Shown: one piece after another, positions 1 through 10,700 of the stretch | Layout of the letters: each line of letters opens with the position of its first letter | Numbering within the stretch: the first letter of the stretch is position 1 | Assembly: GCA_900617975.1 (NCBI GenBank) | Contig: UZAE01000206.1 | Span: 1 to 30,608, forward strand | DNA: 30,608 nucleotides | Direction of reading: 5' to 3' | Source of the DNA: Rodentolepis nana | Lineage: Eukaryota; Platyhelminthes; Cestoda; Cyclophyllidea; Hymenolepididae | Program-made: the position numbers and the translations under genes | The notes under the pieces: generated by a model | The model's input: the letters and a program-made list of their open reading frames with translations, nothing else | What the model was told of the DNA's origin: nothing | Database searches by the model: none

Positions 1-150
1 CTCTTTTACATCCGTGAATCCCTCTTCTATTCCCCCCCCCCCACCCCTTGACATTTTATGACTTTGATATTCCTCCCTCTGTGAAGTCCGAAGTCAACTA
101 AGGGCCTCATGATGACAATCAAAGCCTGCCATTTGATACGAATAAAGTAA
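1..150 (+). repeat. Interspersed SINE-like repeat, copy A (cut by window edge)
   Basis: The first 150 bases match the 3' half of the repeat family seen four more times in this window. They share the CTCTTTTACATC segment, a C-rich run, the segment resembling GTCCGAAGTCAACTAAGGGC, the GATGACAATCAAAGCCTGCC segment and the AT-rich tail starting near 131. The 5' half lies outside the window. This copy has the same orientation as copy B and the opposite orientation to copies C, D and E. Confidence 0.75.
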
Positions 151-426
151 ATGTAATGCATTGGTATCGCCTAAACCACGAGCAGGGTAAGTCTGTTCAT
201 CTTTTGACCCTTAGAAATTAAAATTGAATGGAAGAACGCGACGGCATAACAGAAATAAATAAAATTCTGAAATTACGTTCAAAATAGTAATAATAAGTGA
301 AAATTTCAGTGTGCGAAAGACTGATATGCAAATGAATAGCATTGCGATAATGAAGTAAAACAATAATGTCGCCGTTAGTGAGTGACGAAGAGTGAGTGAA
401 AGACAAATGAGCAAATGTACAGATCA
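151..426. other. 3' flank of FBXO8, no gene seen
   Basis: This AT-rich spacer lies between repeat copy A and the FBXO8 stop codon. It should hold the FBXO8 3'UTR. I see no canonical AATAAA on the minus strand (TTTATT on plus) here, so the polyadenylation signal is either a variant or lies outside the window. The overlapping small open frames on the minus strand look like chance. Confidence 0.5.
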
Positions 427-3400
427 TCAAGAAGCAATGATGCGATAGGGACGCGGGGTAGACCGCACATCAGTGATTCTCCGCTGTATCGGAGGAGATA
501 CGGAGGGATTACTCTTCACTATGACCCAAGTGCCAATGTCCCCCTCCACGTACACGTTGTCGTAGAGCTGACCCAGCAAATCAATACTTGCTGAAGGAAC
601 TGCTTGTCGGGTATTGCGAATGAACTCACGTTTGGACATCTTATTCTTAATCTGAGGACTTGCAAAATCCTTTGAGAGCATTAGCAGCGAGATACATAAC
701 ACATAGACCACGTCTGAAAATGAAGGTGAAACAGTGAATAAACTAAGCTCCCCACTTTTACAAATCTCATAACAAATCTCTTTAGATCTAGCATAACATG
801 TTACGCACATTCGCACTCCTATTGCCCAATTACCTACTTAAAATCCTACAGCTTCTAGTCATCATTCAACATTTATTTTAAGAGGAGGAAAGTGATGAAC
901 TTTAAGTAGGCTAGCATTCTGTAGATCACTATTTGTAGGGTGGCGATAATTAAAGTACATAGATTAAAACCTCAAAAATAGGCACGTATTCTACGATTTG
1001 TCTGGCTTGTCCATTGGCAGCTTATAAAGGCGTCAATATTTTACTTTCCATCATGTCACTAAGTCCATTCTCAGTGCTCCATTTTCCCCTTGAATTACTG
1101 AACCTTATGAGCTATGAATGGTATCAACGACACTAAAACTCCCAGACGTTGAGGAAGGCATATAGGTATTTTTTCCTATTGGATGCTATCATTTCAAGCA
1201 TATACAATTAGATACCTGGGAGTTTATCTAGACAGAAGAGTTAGTACGAACTAATAAAAGCAAGGCAAAAACGGAAAAATAACTTTACAATGTGTAACAC
1301 ACACACACACAAACACACTACACAACCTCCTATAAACTCGGTTCTTTTGTATGATCAATAATAAATACCACTACGTCTTAATACACCAATCCAACAGAAT
1401 CAAAACTAATGAATTCACCTTCTCCTCTCGAAGCACTATAAAAGGAATATGAAGAACTAGCAACGGAAAAATCATATCCCATCGTTTTCCAATCGATAAA
1501 TCATTTGTTAATCACAGAAGTTAGGAAGTTTGACCGCAAGATGCTTGGTTCACTTGAGTAAAGATGTGTCAAATGTTTCCTAATCATCACTAAATGAACT
1601 AAACATGCTCAGCTCAGTTTATACACTTTTAGTAAAAGTAAAAAATTCATTTTAAAGAATTCACTAGCCTGGACGGAAGCCGAGATTCCCATTGCAGTGA
1701 ACGAATTGCACAGAGAAGCGTTCAAGAAGGTATGGAATAAAATTTTGTGAAATTTCCATTGGACTTAACAACTCTGCACAGAGGTCACGTAGTGCGTTGG
1801 GCAAAAACTTGCCACCGAAGTTTTTCAGACTCATCAGCGCATCCAGAATCTCCAAACTGTGTGAAAAGATAAAAAAAATCAACACCATCACTTCTTATTA
1901 AATACTAGACATAGTAGTCAACTGTGATTTCTGCAATCTACGTGCTGAATCATGATTGCGAACCACCGATTAGGTAAATACTGTAAACCTTTGCTAAAGT
2001 CTTGAATGACCTCCTCTTTGCTATTTACTGGAGTTGAGCATTAGCCCATTTCAGTTGACCTTCACTTTCCCAAGGTTCCTAATGATAATGAATCCCAACG
2101 AAATTCCCACCACAATAAAGTGCTATATCCATAAGTTCCGTTATTCGACAAGTTGAGGACAAACACTTATAACTAGCACGCATGCATGCTAAATAGAGAA
2201 GGATAATGAGAGGTGAGTTACCCAACTCCTCCAATTAATTAACTCTGAAATGAGTAGTAACACGAATCCACTTCTCTTTATACTTTCTGTGCAAGCATAA
2301 TTTGAAATATTTAATTTAATGAAATAGGCAATAAAATGCACAGAACAAATTGTGAATTTTTTTGGATATTCCCAGTTCCAAAATTACATTCACGAGGGAC
2401 TAATAGTACACTTGATCATAGAGTCTTGCTCTTAACCTTGGCAAACAACTCTGAGCCATAAACAAAGAAATATATGCTTGCGCCGAGGTAGATCATAAGA
2501 CAATTAGAAATATTTATTTTGGAGAAGAGATGTGAGATGTTAGTGAGGGATGAGATGGCCTTTATATTAACCACTAAACCAAGTGCCTCCGTGAGGTACC
2601 TTCGCTCATTACTTACAAACAAAAACAAAATAGAAAAAGGATGAAAGGGCGAATGACAGGAAACACACAGACTGATTAACAATTGGCGAAGATAGCCAAT
2701 ACCTTGAAAACTACTCCCATAAGCTGTAATGCATCCGTTATAGAACAAGAAAACCGTGAAGCCGCATTACCTCCACATCAGGCCCAAAAAATTAGTGTAT
2801 TACAATAAGCGATTATACCGCATCTCTTCTCTTACCTCCCCCCCCCCCCCCCCAGAGAAGTGTATCAAAATCCATTCATGGTTAGTTGTAGCCGATTAGT
2901 AGAAATGAGCTCCATGAATATGGAGGGCAAGATCGCAGCAAATCACATAATTACATCTTTAAACCTAGAGATTAGCTATTTGAGAGACCTGTAGGGTACG
3001 CATAACCCACATTACTTAAAGATTAACAAACACTTAAATTTTTTGCATGGTTTATATTGAATGTCATTTTCGCATAGACAGTTGCAACAATTTCTTGCAA
3101 AAATACAGACAGCGAACAGAGGCATCATCCCGTATCCCCAAACCAATAATTTAAATAGGCACACAACGTCAGCCTCCACATGGGAGAGAAGACTAAAGTG
3201 TAAAATCGTTTTGAAAATAAACAAATTCTGTGCGCAAAGTGGAGCAGCGATGAACATGACTATGTTCGGTGATTTCATTGATCGTAGAGGCAAACCCGGT
3301 GAGCAAAATATACAACCTCACCTGTTAATTCTGCCCAACAAATGGGGCGGCAGAATTTGAGTTCATTAACGCGACACTTCATAATGCTACCTCTCTACAA

Positions 3401-4901
3401 CCAACATAAACGCTGAAATACAAGAGCTTTCCAATATATGTTAGGGAGTTGATTATTAAATACATTAAAAGAGCGAATAAAGCAGAATAAGGCGAAGATG
3501 CAAAAAAACTTGATTATCAACTCCTAACAGGATTTAATAGCAAGGATTTTGCATTTCACCAATCGGCACTGAGTGCACCTCCACGTCGACATGTAAAATT
3601 AATTTAGCTGATTTTCACAATAAAATTTTTCAGTAGCCAGAACTTCTATTACTTTTTGATTTGCATATATAATGAAAGACTCCTGCTAATAGTTGAAAAG
3701 AGTGGAGTCTCATTATATTTGGTCAAGAAATGCCGAGAAATGAGATTTGTCTACCGAAGATGTGAAAAGAAGACGTAAAACATAGTTTCTTTGCCTCAGA
3801 ACTGACGTTATGCATAATTTAAAGTAACATTTTGGCTTACGATGTAACTACATAGTTAAAATCGATTACGGAACAGAATGTGACGAAACAGAATAAACTC
3901 CTAACAATTAAAACGCTGAATAATACAAGAACAAGACGTTGTGTTAAAGAGGCAATATTATAAAATAAAAATTAAAGCCATGAGCATTGAAATAGAAGAC
4001 AAAAAGGGTCTAATTAAATTAAAATAAAGGATGTTTTCAAAAACACCATATGGTCTCTCTTAGAACGATCAGGGAAGTAGCATAAAGATTAGTGACCGAT
4101 AACATCCCAATAGAAAGTCAATATGAAAGTTAGTAATAAAATAAAGCTAATGTACAGATCTTTCAGAACACATGCGGCACAAAAGGCAAAACCATTATAA
4201 TATAATGCCACGCTACCATGGCAATCGCACAAAAAATAGTTAAGGCTTGGAAATAAACAACACATTGAGTACTTGCTTTGCTTCGAGGTATCGTCGTTTC
4301 TGATCTGGATTAAGTCCAGGTGTGACGTGGAAATAGAGAGCAATATGCTGCACGTCATCTTTGAGCAGCTTATTTTCATGAAGGTACCGCATCCCCTCAA
4401 AAGCATCGCTATTAAAGGTCAATCGAGCCTCATCCAACCGCAAGAAAAGAATTCGAAAAGAGAAATCGGGCTTCTCGTGCCAATTCTCGTAGGCAGAGCA
4501 GAAAGGCCAGTAGTTTCGGCACAATCTATAACGAAGACAATAAGAAAATATAAATCAAAATCGAAATATATAATTCACGGTATCCATTAAAGAATACCCT
4601 CGCCAAAGAGTTTCATTCGAGGCTAAATCCCACCAAACACCTGATGCCAAATAAAGATCTGTTGGGTTTAAGTAGGAGAGAATAGTTAAGGCTAGTTCGG
4701 GTGGAAGATCTTGTAGGTCAAAGCGTACTTCGGATTGATCTAAGAATGCAATGAAATAAATTTACAAATAAAAGACAGACTTTCAATTGCATTGTTGGAA
4801 CGCCAGGACGAAGGTAAAAGAGCTGTTAATTGTGCTTGATAGCGTTGAGGAATAACTAAGGCCAAATTACCGACAGGAGTTGTCGATATAAGCTGACCCA
4901 T
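427..4901 (-). CDS. FBXO8: F-box only protein 8 (F-box + Sec7-like domain), complete, five exons
   Basis: Exons on the minus strand: 4901-4781, 4739-4598, 4525-4277, 1856-1669 and 713-427 (stop 429-427). They sum to 987 nt, giving 328 aa against about 319 in human. The protein starts MGQ, as in the vertebrate homologue. An F-box lies at about residues 48-90 (DLPPELALTILSYLNPTDL). A Sec7-like domain runs from about 122 to 285 and ends in the diagnostic KMSKREFIRNTRQA. FBXO8 is the substrate-recruiting part of an SCF ubiquitin ligase and acts on ARF6 signalling. The LPGE glutamate finger of true ARF exchange factors reads FLPNA (N191) here, as in vertebrate FBXO8, so exchange activity is not expected. 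Introns are 41, 72, 2420 and 955 nt; the last two need GC donors for the frame to close. About 37 residues follow the usual C-terminus. Identification rests on protein similarity recalled by eye along the whole length. Confidence 0.93.
714..1668 (-). other. FBXO8 intron 4 (GC-AG type)
   Basis: This 955-nt intron starts with GCTAGT after CCAG and ends TTTTCAG. Splicing here gives a continuous NLGFRPDVVYVLC that matches the FBXO8 family, whereas the nearby GT gives a protein lacking this conserved segment. It contains an (AC)n tract at about 1296-1319 and otherwise nothing I can identify. Confidence 0.75.
1857..4276 (-). other. FBXO8 intron 3 (GC-AG type), 2.4 kb
   Basis: The donor is GCAAGT after GCAAA at 4277 and the acceptor is TTTTCACACAG at 1857. 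It holds a 16-base C run (2838-2853) and several open frames (2416-2748 and 3012-3293 on minus, 3061-3360 on plus). None shows recognisable similarity or convincing exon signals, so none is called a gene. Confidence 0.75.
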
Positions 4902-4916
4902 TTGAAATGCTAGAAT
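4902..4916 (-). promoter_or_regulatory. Candidate trans-splice/3' splice acceptor just upstream of the FBXO8 start codon
   Basis: On the minus strand a pyrimidine-rich stretch ends in TTCTAG (AG at 4911-4910), eight bases before the ATG at 4901. Flatworms commonly add a spliced leader to such acceptors, leaving very short 5' leaders. A conventional 5'UTR intron would look the same. Confidence 0.35.
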
Positions 4917-5920
4917 AAAAATTGATAACTAATTGAGATATTAATGTGGATTCAGTGCGAATAGCCTCGATCAGTATGTGAAGAAAAGAAAAAAACGGTG
5001 GTTAAAAAAGAAAGAATTATAAAGCTGGAATATATAACTTGTCATTAAATAAAAAATTAATGTAAAAATGAAAAGAAGGCAAATAAAAGGGAAATTTGCC
5101 AAAAACAAAACGTATTTTTATAAATTTAAAAAAACAAAACATGCATTATATAAAGAAATTTATAAAGCATAAGTGCACATAAAACAGGGCAGGCACCAAA
5201 CTATCTATAATTATATAACCCTCCAAAGCTAAAGGTTAAAGGCTAAATATGTCCAATCACCTTAACTGCATCAGTCGACAAAAACAGAGAAATTCTATGA
5301 CATATTTTAGTAAAAACTATCTAAAATAATTTTTAAATTAAAATATCAAGATAATATCTTACTGTGTTTTGCGCAAAAGTAATTATTGTACTGCAATTGG
5401 AGCAAAATTGTTGTCATTCGATTATCAAGTGCCTGTAATATGAGATATGCCCAGCTAATGTAACATATTAATAGAAAGTCTTTACTTTTTAAATTAATAA
5501 ATAAATTCAGTTTCAAAAATATTAAGAGTTTTGCGTAATTAATGCCCAGTGTAGGTCTAGAAAACAAATCAGCACCCAACTTATTGATCTTTTATGAGTA
5601 TTAATGCTAGGACAACATCGATAGGAAGAAATCAAGCCCTCGGTTATACAACTTTCTAATCAAATTACAAACTTCACCTACAAATTCATCTGATATCCTT
5701 AATGGTCAACGTAGAGTTGATGATTGGATGCTTTTTGTCTCCCCATGTGCACATCTGATTCATTTGCAAGTGATGGGGTTTCTAAAATTATTCAAATTTT
5801 TATCGATTAAAATTGAAAGCACTTAATAAGCAGTCAAACTAGTATTAGATGCCCCTGTATATCGATATCCCGAAAATGAAATGGTTTAACATCAAGTAAA
5901 ATATTATATATATATGCCAG
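4917..5920. other. FBXO8 upstream spacer, very AT-rich
   Basis: This is intergenic DNA with many A/T runs between 4980 and 5600. It presumably includes FBXO8 upstream control sequence. I see no supported gene, and the minus-strand frame at 5346-5579 has no recognisable product. An (AT)n tract lies at about 5903-5915, next to repeat copy B. Confidence 0.5.
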
Positions 5921-6230
5921 AGGGTGGGCGATAGACTTACCTCCACATGGTGCACCCTGTCAACGTTTAGTCATACGGCAAAAAGTCTATTAACCGGCAG
6001 TTGACTTCTGACTTCTGTATGTCATATTCGACTACTTCCTCAGTACTCATCTTGTCTTTTCCCTGCCTTTGTGTCCCTCTGTCTCTTTCGCATCTGTGAA
6101 TCATTTTTCTGTCAATTCTCTCGATATTTTCCCATTTTGATGTCCATCCTCCTATCAGTGTAGCCCGAAGTCGGCTAAAGGCCTAATGATGACTATCAAA
6201 ACGCCTGCCATCTGAAATAAATAATACATT
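5921..6230 (+). repeat. Interspersed SINE-like repeat, copy B (near full length)
   Basis: This copy of about 310 bp runs from a GGGTGGGCGATAGACTTACC head to a CTGCCATCTGAAATAAATAA tail. All modules of copies C-E occur once and in the same order: a GTGCACCCTG segment, a CATACGGCAAAAAGTCTAT segment, a GTTGACTTCTGACTTC segment, CT-rich middle blocks and a GATGACTATCAAAACGCCTG segment. It lies between the divergent FBXO8 and PHKA genes. No convincing target duplication remains around it. Confidence 0.8.
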
Positions 6231-7747
6231 TCAGAAAAGTTGAATGACCGGATGTCATGCATTTTGGAAAAGATAATAAAGCTTGATGCTTCAGGAATTG
6301 AGTAGTCAGTTGAGCACTTAAGTTAAAGCCAACAAAATAAATAACTCTTTATCTGATAAGATTTACATCCTCCGTAACATTAAATTAATCAGGATTTAAT
6401 TAACTCTCCACCTCTCGATTAAGTATGGTTAAAATTTCCAACACCTGAAGTTGACTGTCGGTGCTGAAAAAGCTCATCTCGCTCCGTTCAACGACAGCTC
6501 ATAGATAATTTTCACAATGTATAGAAGGTGTCACAGTTGTTGAGTTCCAATAATTGTTCTAAGAACTTCGTAGGAAGAATACTTAAAAAAACTCCCCATT
6601 TGATAGCTCTTGCAACTAACAATCGATTAATAGATGTCTAAGACCACCTGTAACGATATTATTGAACATCTAAGGAGGAGGGGTGGGGATGCAGTCAATA
6701 ATCATTCAGTTAAGTCTGTGTAACTATAAGTTTATTTTGCTAGCTGAAATATTAATCTGTACCGAGGAACATTTCGCTCTCTCTTCTTTGAGTCTGAATT
6801 GTATTAATCTCAATAAAGGGCCACTGGAACATTATAAAATCATCCTACATAAACAGTCACCACGTACTTTAATTACTCACGGCATTATATCCACTTATAC
6901 GCGTGGTTTCTTCTTTAATTTACTACGAGCATATATCGGTTCCCATTGATATGCACTAAATCATTCCTTTTTTCCCCCTTTTCAGTACCAGTATTTGAGA
7001 TTTGCAGTTTAGATACATTGTCTGGTGAATAGACAGTTGGAAATCATATGCTAGTTCTACTGGACTGCCACTACCAAAAAAGTATCATTTTAATTACCAT
7101 TTATATCAACTAATATTAATTAACGTCGAAACAAATCTCTAATTGTACAAACGGGTTAGCATTTATGTAAAACAATGACTGAACATTATATGCTAATATC
7201 TGAAAAATAATCAAATGGAAATGACTGTATAATATATCAATTTCTCTTAGTACCCGAAGATTCTGACGGAGAATAAAAAACAAGTAAAAAAGCCAAAAGT
7301 TTGACTGTGACTCAGTTAATTTAAGCAAAACGAAAGTTATCCAAATAATCACTCTGCCGTGTAAATCACATTCAACGTCCCTTTTGGCCCTTCAGGAACA
7401 AAGCCAATCTAAGCAACGATAAACACTGAATGGTGGATAGACTCGTGCTTAAAGTCCAATGTTTTTTATAAATTCTTCTTGATACGAATGGTAAAATATC
7501 GAAAGAAACTAGGTTAAAATTAGAAAATAAATTTCTAACTTGCTTATCCTTGCCTAGTATATGCGACACAGTATTTCTAAAGTCAATTTAATTTTCTTCT
7601 CCTAATAATTAGTCATAAGTGATGGTTTTATTAAATTTTCTTGGAGAATTTATTCTTTCGGCAAGTATATATAGCCTGATGATTTTGATAATGTGTTGTA
7701 TTGGCTTACTTAACACTTTCAGTTAATTAGCCTCATTGTCTACAACG
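6231..7747. other. PHKA upstream spacer
   Basis: This intergenic stretch of 1.5 kb precedes the PHKA start codon. Its small open frames (for example 6683-6949 plus and 7116-7352 minus) show no recognisable protein features. I see no RNA gene. It presumably contains the PHKA promoter, but no element can be assigned with confidence. Confidence 0.45.
7711..7730 (+). promoter_or_regulatory. Candidate splice/trans-splice acceptor upstream of PHKA start
   Basis: The stretch CTTACTTAACACTTTCAG ends with AG at 7721-7722, 25 bases before the ATG at 7748. A second AG ends at 7730. This fits a spliced-leader acceptor or a 5'UTR intron end. Confidence 0.35.
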
Positions 7748-10700
7748 ATGGGGATTGATAAATCGGGGTTAGATTATTATTACAGGCTTATTAATAAAAC
7801 TATTCTTTCACTGCAAGTGAGTTTCTATTGTCTTAGAGTTACGAGTTTTAGGATGTTGTCACCGGTCTTATACCTGCTTCCCCATCAAATTCACATGCTT
7901 GGATAAGAGATAATGTGTACGTATCTTTTTCAATATGGGGACTTTCTATGGCCTATCGGAAAGTTCCCGACGTTGATGAAGACAGATCCCGTGGATATGA
8001 ATTAGAAAAGGTATTTTTTCACTGAGTTAGATTTTATGTTTAGTGTGTTGTAAACCTTATGCGAGGAATACTAAAATGCTACATGTCTCAAGCAGACAAA
8101 GTAGAAAGCTTTAAGAAGACGCAATTTCATGGATCTTCTTTACATGCCAAATTTGACTCTCGAACATGCAGAGCAGTGGTTGGGGATTTCGAATGGGGTC
8201 ATCTCCAAATCGATGCAGTTTCTCTCTACCTTCTCGCTCTTGCTCAAATGACCGCATCTGGCCTACGCATCATCTGGACAGTTGACGAAGTTGCTTTTAT
8301 CCAAAATCTTGTATTTTATATCGAGCCAGCATCTCGGATTCCTGACTATGGCATTTGGGAACGCGGTGATAAGACAAATCTCGGATTACCTGAGCTTAAC
8401 ACTAGCTCTGTCGGTCTTGCAAAGGTATTATATTGTGCTCTTTTTGATGACTAAATTTATCCAGGCTGCTCTGGAATCATTGAACGGCTTGGATCTGTTC
8501 GGCCCTCAAGGTGGAGCAAACTCAACCATTCATTGCCTTATGGACGAATGCCAAAAATGTAACACAGTTTTAGAGAACATGTTACCAAGAGAATCGTATT
8601 CTAAGGAAACAGACGCAGCGCTTTTGGGTATCATTAGTTACCCCGGTTTCGCAGTCGCTGATGAAGCACTCATTGAACGAACTCGCAATACCATCCTCTC
8701 AAAACTGCTCGGAAGGTTTTTATAGCTTCCTGTTTAAATTTTATTCTTTTTTTTAGCTATGGTTGCATTCGTTTCCTACGAGATGGCTATAAGACTGCCA
8801 GGGAGGATTCGAATCGTTTGCACTATGAGCCCTGGGAGTTGAGAATGTTCGATGGTATTGAATGCCAGTGGCCTCTCTTCTTCACCTATCTTGTCATTGG
8901 TGCCTGCTTTGATGACAACTTTGAGTTGGCCAAAAAGTACATGGATCAATTGGAACAGATTGTTCTTCGAAAGGTGTGTTACTTGCATATATTATAATAA
9001 AGGTTATTGCCTAATCTTCGGAAAAGATTGTGATGAAATAGGAATTTATGTTGCTGTAGTTTTAGTTATCTTCTTAACTCTGTTGCAAGTATGTACTATT
9101 TATAATTCCCTTGGTGGACCACATTCGGAAAACTAGGTTCTCAAGTTATTGCAGTCTGTTTGTCGAAATTTGTAGGAGAAAATAGTTTCCATTTTAGGCT
9201 TTTTGGATTAATCCACTCTTCACCTAATGTTATTTAATACACTTTGTCTCATAGATTTCACATATTTTTAGTTATCATGAGGTCTGGCCTATCTTTGAGA
9301 AAGAAAGTATACTTTAATTTATGATTGCCTGCAAAATTGGTTCCTATTCATGAGTTGCTCTTTGATTCTAATTTCTATACCAAAATCTCTTAATGCAAAT
9401 CTTTGTCAAGTCCTAGTGGTATCTTTAATGATGCTGCTTTCGCGTTTTGTTTGTGTTCACTGCTTCTTAATTATTCGAAACTATGTTGTTGGCACATTTT
9501 TCTCTTGAATACATTATCCTTTATCCAAGACTCATTCATGTAAGTAATAATAAGTATACTAGATTAGTAGACCCTATTAAAATCTGTAAACTCTTTTTCA
9601 TCCTCTTTTAATTATTGAATTGTCCAAGTCATCGTAATCTCAACATCTACTAGAGAGGAAAAATCCATCGTCAGGTAAAAGTTTATAATCTACACAATTT
9701 CATCCCTTACTAACAGCGAGTATTTGGCAAGCAAACGTTTTGGGCCTCGTTGACTATCGGGTAAACAGTCGGATTCAAGAGGCCAAATAGTGGTGTTTAT
9801 TGCACAGATATATCATAATTTCACAATAACCTCAGTTTAGATAAGTAGGGTTGATTTTTCAATCTACTGGTAACTTGTGGTTGAGTCCTTTTTATGGAAT
9901 TAAATGTGCTCAATTTGGACTCATTTTTTTACTGATGAAATCCAGCCTCTGTGTATATAGTATTTTACTCTCTGCTTACCCTAATTTTAATTTTCCCACA
10001 AATCATCTTGCCGAAAGTAATTTTCAAATAAGTCACGGTGCTAATAAAACAACAGTAAAAAAATCGCCAAGGGTTGAATATCACCTTATTGTACTTGTGG
10101 GCTTCTACGGCTGAATGAGTACATCTACCGTTTATCAAATAATTTGGAGAACGTTATCGTATGAGAGCAAAGTAGATGCATATTTTAGCATATGATGAAT
10201 ATGACAAACAAATGAACGCGCTGTACTTTCTTTTACATTTCATTTTTTGTAGAAAATCCCCCGTGAAAGATGTGATGATCCAGTGAATCCAATAGCCTGC
10301 AAGAAGCCAGCCAGCGATTTAGACGATTCCCTTTACCCCATAATGCCGGAGCTCTATTCCCTGCCTGCCGACAAAATTGATGCGGAAATCAAGGCTCATA
10401 ATTCACAGGTCCGCGTACCTATTGGATCAGTACCACATCTTTGGGGTCAGTCAATGTATATCCTCTCTCGTCTCATCATGGACAGACTTCTATTGCCTGG
10501 GGAGATTGATCCTCTTGGTCGTCGTATGGTTAGCTCAACTTTTCTAATATTGGTTGTCGACTTCAAAACCTTTTTTACAAATTTCGCTGCAGATAGATCA
10601 AATCGGCTACTCTCTCTCTCTCTCAATTTACTCTGATGTGTGAAATCATAGATGTGTCTGCATTTAATTTCGTAGATTTCCAGTAGTCTCCGCATCTCCA

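Noticed and set aside
2416..2748. 110-codon minus-strand open frame inside FBXO8 intron 3 as a nested gene
   Set aside because: It has hydrophobic low-complexity stretches and no recognisable family or splice context. An open frame of this size is expected by chance in 2.4 kb of intron.
3012..3360. Overlapping plus and minus frames (93-99 codons) in FBXO8 intron 3
   Set aside because: Opposite-strand frames overlap each other, neither has recognisable motifs, and at least one must be a shadow.
5921..6230. tRNA-like Pol III A and B boxes in the SINE-like repeat
   Set aside because: TGGTGCACCCTG and GTTGACTTC only loosely resemble the box consensus sequences. A tRNA origin cannot be claimed without folding or a consensus search.
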